From Gracilariopsis chorda (Eukaryota > Rhodophyta > Florideophyceae > Gracilariales > Gracilariaceae): a DNA stretch of 21,059 bases. How positions within the stretch are numbered: position 1 is the stretch's first letter; each line of letters starts with the position of its first letter. Below the pieces are notes generated by a model that was not told where the DNA came from, searched no databases, and saw nothing but the letters and a program-made list of their open reading frames with translations. A program made the position numbers and the translations under genes. Location of the stretch: assembly GCA_003194525.1 (NCBI GenBank), contig NBIV01000818.1:1-21059 (forward strand). The letters are read 5' to 3'. Positions 17,269 to 21,059 of this stretch are shown one piece after another.

Positions 17269-18305
17269 CGATCTCAAACCTTTGCAACATGAACCCAAGT
17301 ACTGCGTATCGCGAGTGATCATCCACAAATACAGACGCAAAGCGGAATTGGTCTGGGAATGATGGCACTAACGGACCCATAATGTCTGAGTGCACAAGTG
17401 CACAATGTCCCCAACGTGCTTGGCCCGTTTAAACTTGCCCAGAAATGGCAGCTTATGTGCCTTGCCAAGGCGACATGACCCACATAGCTCCTCCATGCAA
17501 TTGATCTTCGGGACTCCATCGACATGGCCGTGAACCTGTTGTAGGTCATCCTCATTCATATGTGCCAGTCGCCGATGCCACAATGAACTTGTGCGGTCGT
17601 CCGGTGCAGAAAGCATCTTGGATATGTACGTATGGGCGATTGGGTTGGGCAAGGTGCAAAAACCGGAGCGATGATGACGAGACCCATGTCCAACCTCAAA
17701 CCCATCTTCATGTTGTAGGCGTACCTCCTTATCACAGAACAGTGATTGGATACCTTTATCAGCTAAACAACCCACAGACACTAAGTTGTATCAAGATTCG
17801 GAGCAAGCAGTACTTCCGACAACCTGAGGTTCACATCAAAGAAGGGTAGTATGACATCTTCTTCTTGGGTGGCAGTGCCAGTGGTGTTGTCCGCTAGTTC
17901 AATTGTCTTATCTGGCATGTCAATTAGTGTGTTTGGAACAAAATCAGATACAGAAAGAAGAAATGAGAGGTAGCACCACTGTCTGCAAATGTGTCCATGC
18001 AATCAAAAACCGGCGGTACCACTGATGACTTCTCACTTGCAAATCCAGCAATCTCAACCTTGGACGCTTCCGTGATGACTTTCCGGAGCGCTTGGGGCTT
18101 TTCGACTGAGTTGAGCTTCAGCTGATCCAAGATCGCTTGTTGCAAGTGGTTGTCAGGGTTATCTGGATTCATGTGACAAGCGGTCTTGAGTGTGTCCATC
18201 GCGCTCACAGAAAGTGCAATGGTACCCGTTTCTGCTTCCAGCAGCACATGCACGACCAGTGGGTTCATTAACTTTGTTGAATGTGATGCATTACCATCAT
18301 TTTCG
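17264..18305 (-). pseudogene. gag-pol: A2 integrase N-part, protease and zinc-knuckle region, multiply frameshifted
   Basis: It starts (minus direction) in late gag and passes the zinc knuckle, protease DSGA and integrase HHCC regions matching A1's 358-codon frame, but split over at least three frames: 18268 to 17924, 18002 to 17781 and 17781 to 17368. Single-base indels relative to A1 include sites near 17790, 17955, 18066, 18093, 18178, 18265, 18348 and 18386. The 8-bp duplication is at 17390-17405. The first integrase Asp region (17264-17390) lies between the duplication and LTR-E. Confidence 0.85.
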
Positions 18306-19046
18306 TTAGCATTTGATGATTTGCTGTGTCCAATTATACGGGCACCACCCTGTTCCTGTTGTTCTTGCGACTGCGACCTCTACCAGACTGACTGAACCCA
18401 TTTCGTGGGCATTGTATTCATCAATCAGAGTTGTCGCCACGTAGTCCCGTGTGAGTTTCGAAATCTCCTGGGTCCTAAGTGCTGCTGCAGTTGACTCCAA
18501 TGAGCACGCTGGGGTCAATAGATGCCAGAAGCATGGGTTGCTTGTAAGATTCTGGTATGAAGCGGCATCCTTGCCCATGCGGTCCAGCTGCGAGAACAGA
18601 GATGCAAACTGGTCCACATACTTGGACATGTTTTGGCCGTTATACGACATTCTGAACAGCTGCGTTTGCACTGCTATACGAGACACTGTCCTGTTTGATG
18701 CATATCGTGCAAACAGTAGCTGAAGCATGCGACCGAGGTCATCATCTACATCCATAACTACACGCAGTGGGGCATCGCCAAGTGCACAAATGATGATTGC
18801 ACATGCCTTTTCGCGCTTTGCAACTATACGGGAGGGGGTCTGGGTAGCAGTAGAACCAAACGCTTGTGTCATTATAGCACTGGATGACTCCTCCTAACTT
18901 GACATCACAACATTCCAGACACCTTTAAATCGACAAGCGGGACGTAGACGGTGTCGCCAGATGGTATAATCTTCGCTCCGCTTACCGTGGAAGCGCGGGA
19001 TCTTCACACCAGAAGTGGATTATGACTCAACTACGGAGTCTGGCAT
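18306..19046 (-). pseudogene. gag: A2 gag, uninterrupted across the site where B entered A1
   Basis: From ATG 19044-19046 there is an early TAA and then an in-frame TAG, as in A0 and A1. From the second ATG at 18872 the frame is open for 188 codons (MTQAFGST...), passing through the empty B insertion site (18674-18680) and through the point where A1's gag is frameshifted (18457 region). It leaves the gag frame after about NAHEMGSV (near 18390), where a C is missing relative to A1, and stops at 18306. It is the best copy for the capsid part of A, but a relic overall. Confidence 0.85.
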
Positions 19047-19198
19047 GGTTCCAGAAGAAGTTCAGTAACCAAAATTGGAACAAATAATGCACGGAAATGA
19101 AGGACAGTGAGGGACTCGATGCTTAGAATCGCTATCAGAATAGACAAAAGAGCTGTTCGAGAGGTGCAGCTGTGGACTGATAGCGGATTGGTAGTACT
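19047..19198 (-). other. Element A leader (copy 3)
   Basis: Colinear with 428-579 with no length change. No gene seen. Confidence 0.5.
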
Positions 19199-19422
19199 TG
19201 AAGGGGAAGGGAAAGGAAAGGTAGGGGAATGCCAAGGAAGTTTGCCAGCTCTGGCTCCGATTTACTTGGAGGTTCTACAATAACAACTTATATAGAACTC
19301 TAACTTCATCTTAGTCGCAACTTCGACTTCAACTGAAACCTAAACCAGTAGCTGGGGACACTCAATACTACCAATCATCATGTAACATAACATAGCCACG
19401 CTAGCACTAACTCATGATACCT
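19199..19422 (-). repeat. LTR-A fragment, copy 3
   Basis: Colinear with 580-803. TATATAA at 19288-19294 on the minus strand. Confidence 0.65.
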
Positions 19423-19448
19423 TACATCAACTTGTTGATATGAAATGA

Positions 19449-19788
19449 TGTTGATGATGTTGGGCTTCGGCAGAAAGGAAAAGGAAAGAAAGAAAGAAAA
19501 TAAAGAGTAAAGGTTGCCAGGCTTGGGGTCGAGTTTATTTGGTACTGCGACTTGGGAGTCTTATATATAGCACATCTACTTCGCACTTCCACCACAAGAA
19601 AACCCTTCACCAATAAGTGGGGACACCCAATACCACCATCATAATCAAACATAACACAATAAGGGTTGCACACACTGATTACAGCTAAGTACAACCATGC
19701 ATAACATCATAACACCACATTACAACAACGCACACCAAGTGAACCAAGCAGCCAACAATGCGCAACAAGTGAACCAGACATGCCAACA
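19449..19788 (-). repeat. LTR-D, copy 3
   Basis: Colinear with 830-1168, with an extra TA in the TATA region (cttatatatagc against cttatatagc) and one A lost near 19638. Confidence 0.55.
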
Positions 19789-19789
19789 A

Positions 19790-20574
19790 TGTGCCTTTTG
19801 GCAGTAGTACCTGTGCTGTCACTGAAAACCAAATGTTCCGGGGAGCATGGGCTGTTTTGGAGGGTACCTCTGCAAAAGCGCATATGTGCGTGTGCGCGAA
19901 CCCAACGTGAAACTGGCTTCTGATTGGCTACTGCAAATGTACATATGCAACGTGGTGCGTACAAGTGGTATGGCATAACTGGATCGGTTGGGCACACCCA
20001 CGTGTCCAGCTACTACAGTGGTCACAGTGTACGTTGTGTGCAGGGGATACTGGTGAAGTGGTTGACAGCTGGTACAAGTGGTACAGCAGTGGTTGGTACA
20101 ATGGTAAGGTGCGCATGCACTGTCAACATGTTTACACATGCACGGGTATATTGATGACGTGGGTGTTGTGTGCTTTGCCACATGATGACATGGCACTAAC
20201 ACCACAGGTTACGTGCCGACTTACCGTGACGTGTTGACTTACCGCGATGTGTTGGCATGTGCTGGCGTGTGTTGGAGTCGTGAATTTGTGCCTTGTCATG
20301 GTCATGTGTATGCACGTAACTATTACGGAACGTTGGTGCGTTGGTGTGCGTTGATGTAATGAGGTTGTGCTGAGCTGGCTATGCCATGTTAGATGATGAT
20401 TGGTAGTATTGACTGTCCCTGCTTAGTGGTTTAGGTTTTACTTGTAGTTGGTGTTCCCGCCCAATTCGAGTTTAGAGTGGTATATAAGATGTGTCTGAAG
20501 GACCTCCAAGTAAATCCAAGCTATAGCTGGCGAACTTCCCTTCCATCCCCTCAACTTCCTTTCAACTTGCAACG
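19790..20574 (+). repeat. LTR-C, copy 3
   Basis: Nearly identical to copy 2, TATATAA at 20481-20487, abutting A3's RNase H. Confidence 0.8.
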
Positions 20575-20575
20575 C

Positions 20576-21059
20576 TCAAGATATCCACATTAGCTCTTGA
20601 CTTGCCATCAGTAATGCGTAGTACTCAGACTCGCCTGTAGACAATGCCACCGACGCCTGCTTACGAGCACCATACAAACAAACACATGACCCAAATTTGA
20701 CCATGAAGCCAGACAAGGACTTGCGATCAGTGATATCACCTGCGTAATCAGAGTCGACATAACCATTCAGCAGGAGGTTCCCAGAGTGGTACACAAGTCC
20801 ATGGTGAGTAGTGCCACGTAAATACCTCAGAACGCGCTTCACCGCTCGATGATAATATCGAGTTGGTGCTTTCTGGAAGCGTGCTAAGATAAGTACAGGT
20901 CCCAATATGTCCAAACGGGTGCGTAATGCCAGGTACAGCAGAGACCGGATCATCTGCTAATACAACTGGACTTCATACGGTGACTTATCCTCCTCCACAT
21001 CAAGTGAGAAAAAAAAAGGATTCCACCATTTGGCTCCGTGAAGGCTTGCTATACTCAAG
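20576..21059 (-). pseudogene. pol: Copia element A, copy A3: truncated RNase H and RT connection (runs off right edge)
   Basis: The open part 20953 to 20576 encodes the same truncated RNase H (YVDSDYAG, STGESEYYAL, ending MWIS), with Tyr for Cys in the RYYHRAVKR segment. Upstream to the window edge it is colinear with 2333-2438, with nine A in the run near 21009-21017 against eight in the other copies. The rest of the copy lies to the right of the window, so the array continues. Confidence 0.85.

Larger units (their letters stand above)
14313..19046 (-). mobile_element. Copia element A, copy A2, dead, interrupted by solo LTR-E (16537-17263)
   Basis: It is colinear with A1 once element B and LTR-E are removed, from gag ATG 19046 down to the truncated RNase H at 14313. 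It shares A1's gag stops, integrase duplication, integrase Asp substitution, linker stops, RT frameshift and RNase H truncation. It adds a cluster of single-base indels between about 17785 and 18560. Confidence 0.85.

Overview
The window is eukaryotic repeat-rich DNA made almost wholly of Ty1/copia (Pseudoviridae-type) LTR retrotransposon sequence. No host gene, rRNA, tRNA, CRISPR array or bacterial-type operon could be supported. The organism cannot be named from the sequence. A primer-binding site of the Drosophila-copia type and copia-order pol domains say only 'eukaryote with several active or recently active copia lineages'.

There are two main players, both coding on the minus strand. 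The first is a dead copia element (called A here). It is repeated head-to-tail: A0 (gag N-terminus only, left edge), A1 (1955-12784, split by a large insertion), A2 (14313-19046, split by a solo LTR) and A3 (20576 to the right edge). After subtracting the two insertions the period is 5,531 bp in both measurable intervals. The copies share the same inactivating lesions: gag stop codons, an 8-bp tandem duplication in integrase, linker stops, an RT frameshift and an RNase H truncated at its C-terminal side. Between copies lies a ~1.5 kb LTR cluster with the order A leader, LTR-A fragment (minus), LTR-D (minus), LTR-C (plus), repeated at 428-1954, 12785-14312 and 19047-20575.

The second player is element B (5590-12411), a complete 6,822-bp copia retrotransposon inserted in A1's gag with a 5-bp target duplication (ctata). 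Its two 779-bp LTRs look identical where compared. It has a polypurine tract, a copia-type internal tRNA-iMet primer-binding site, a ~1.2 kb leader, a gag-protease ORF and an integrase-RT-RNase H ORF. The only coding lesion seen is a -1 frame break at a run of six G. A2 carries a separate 727-bp solo LTR (LTR-E, 16537-17263) with its own 5-bp duplication (ttcac).

Order of events that the structure implies: A decayed; LTR-D and LTR-C became attached to it; the damaged unit was amplified in tandem; LTR-E's parent then entered A2 and collapsed to a solo LTR; B entered A1 very recently. All the LTR types share a promoter module (inverted CCAAT box, then TATATAA, then a short R-U5), although their upstream U3 regions differ.
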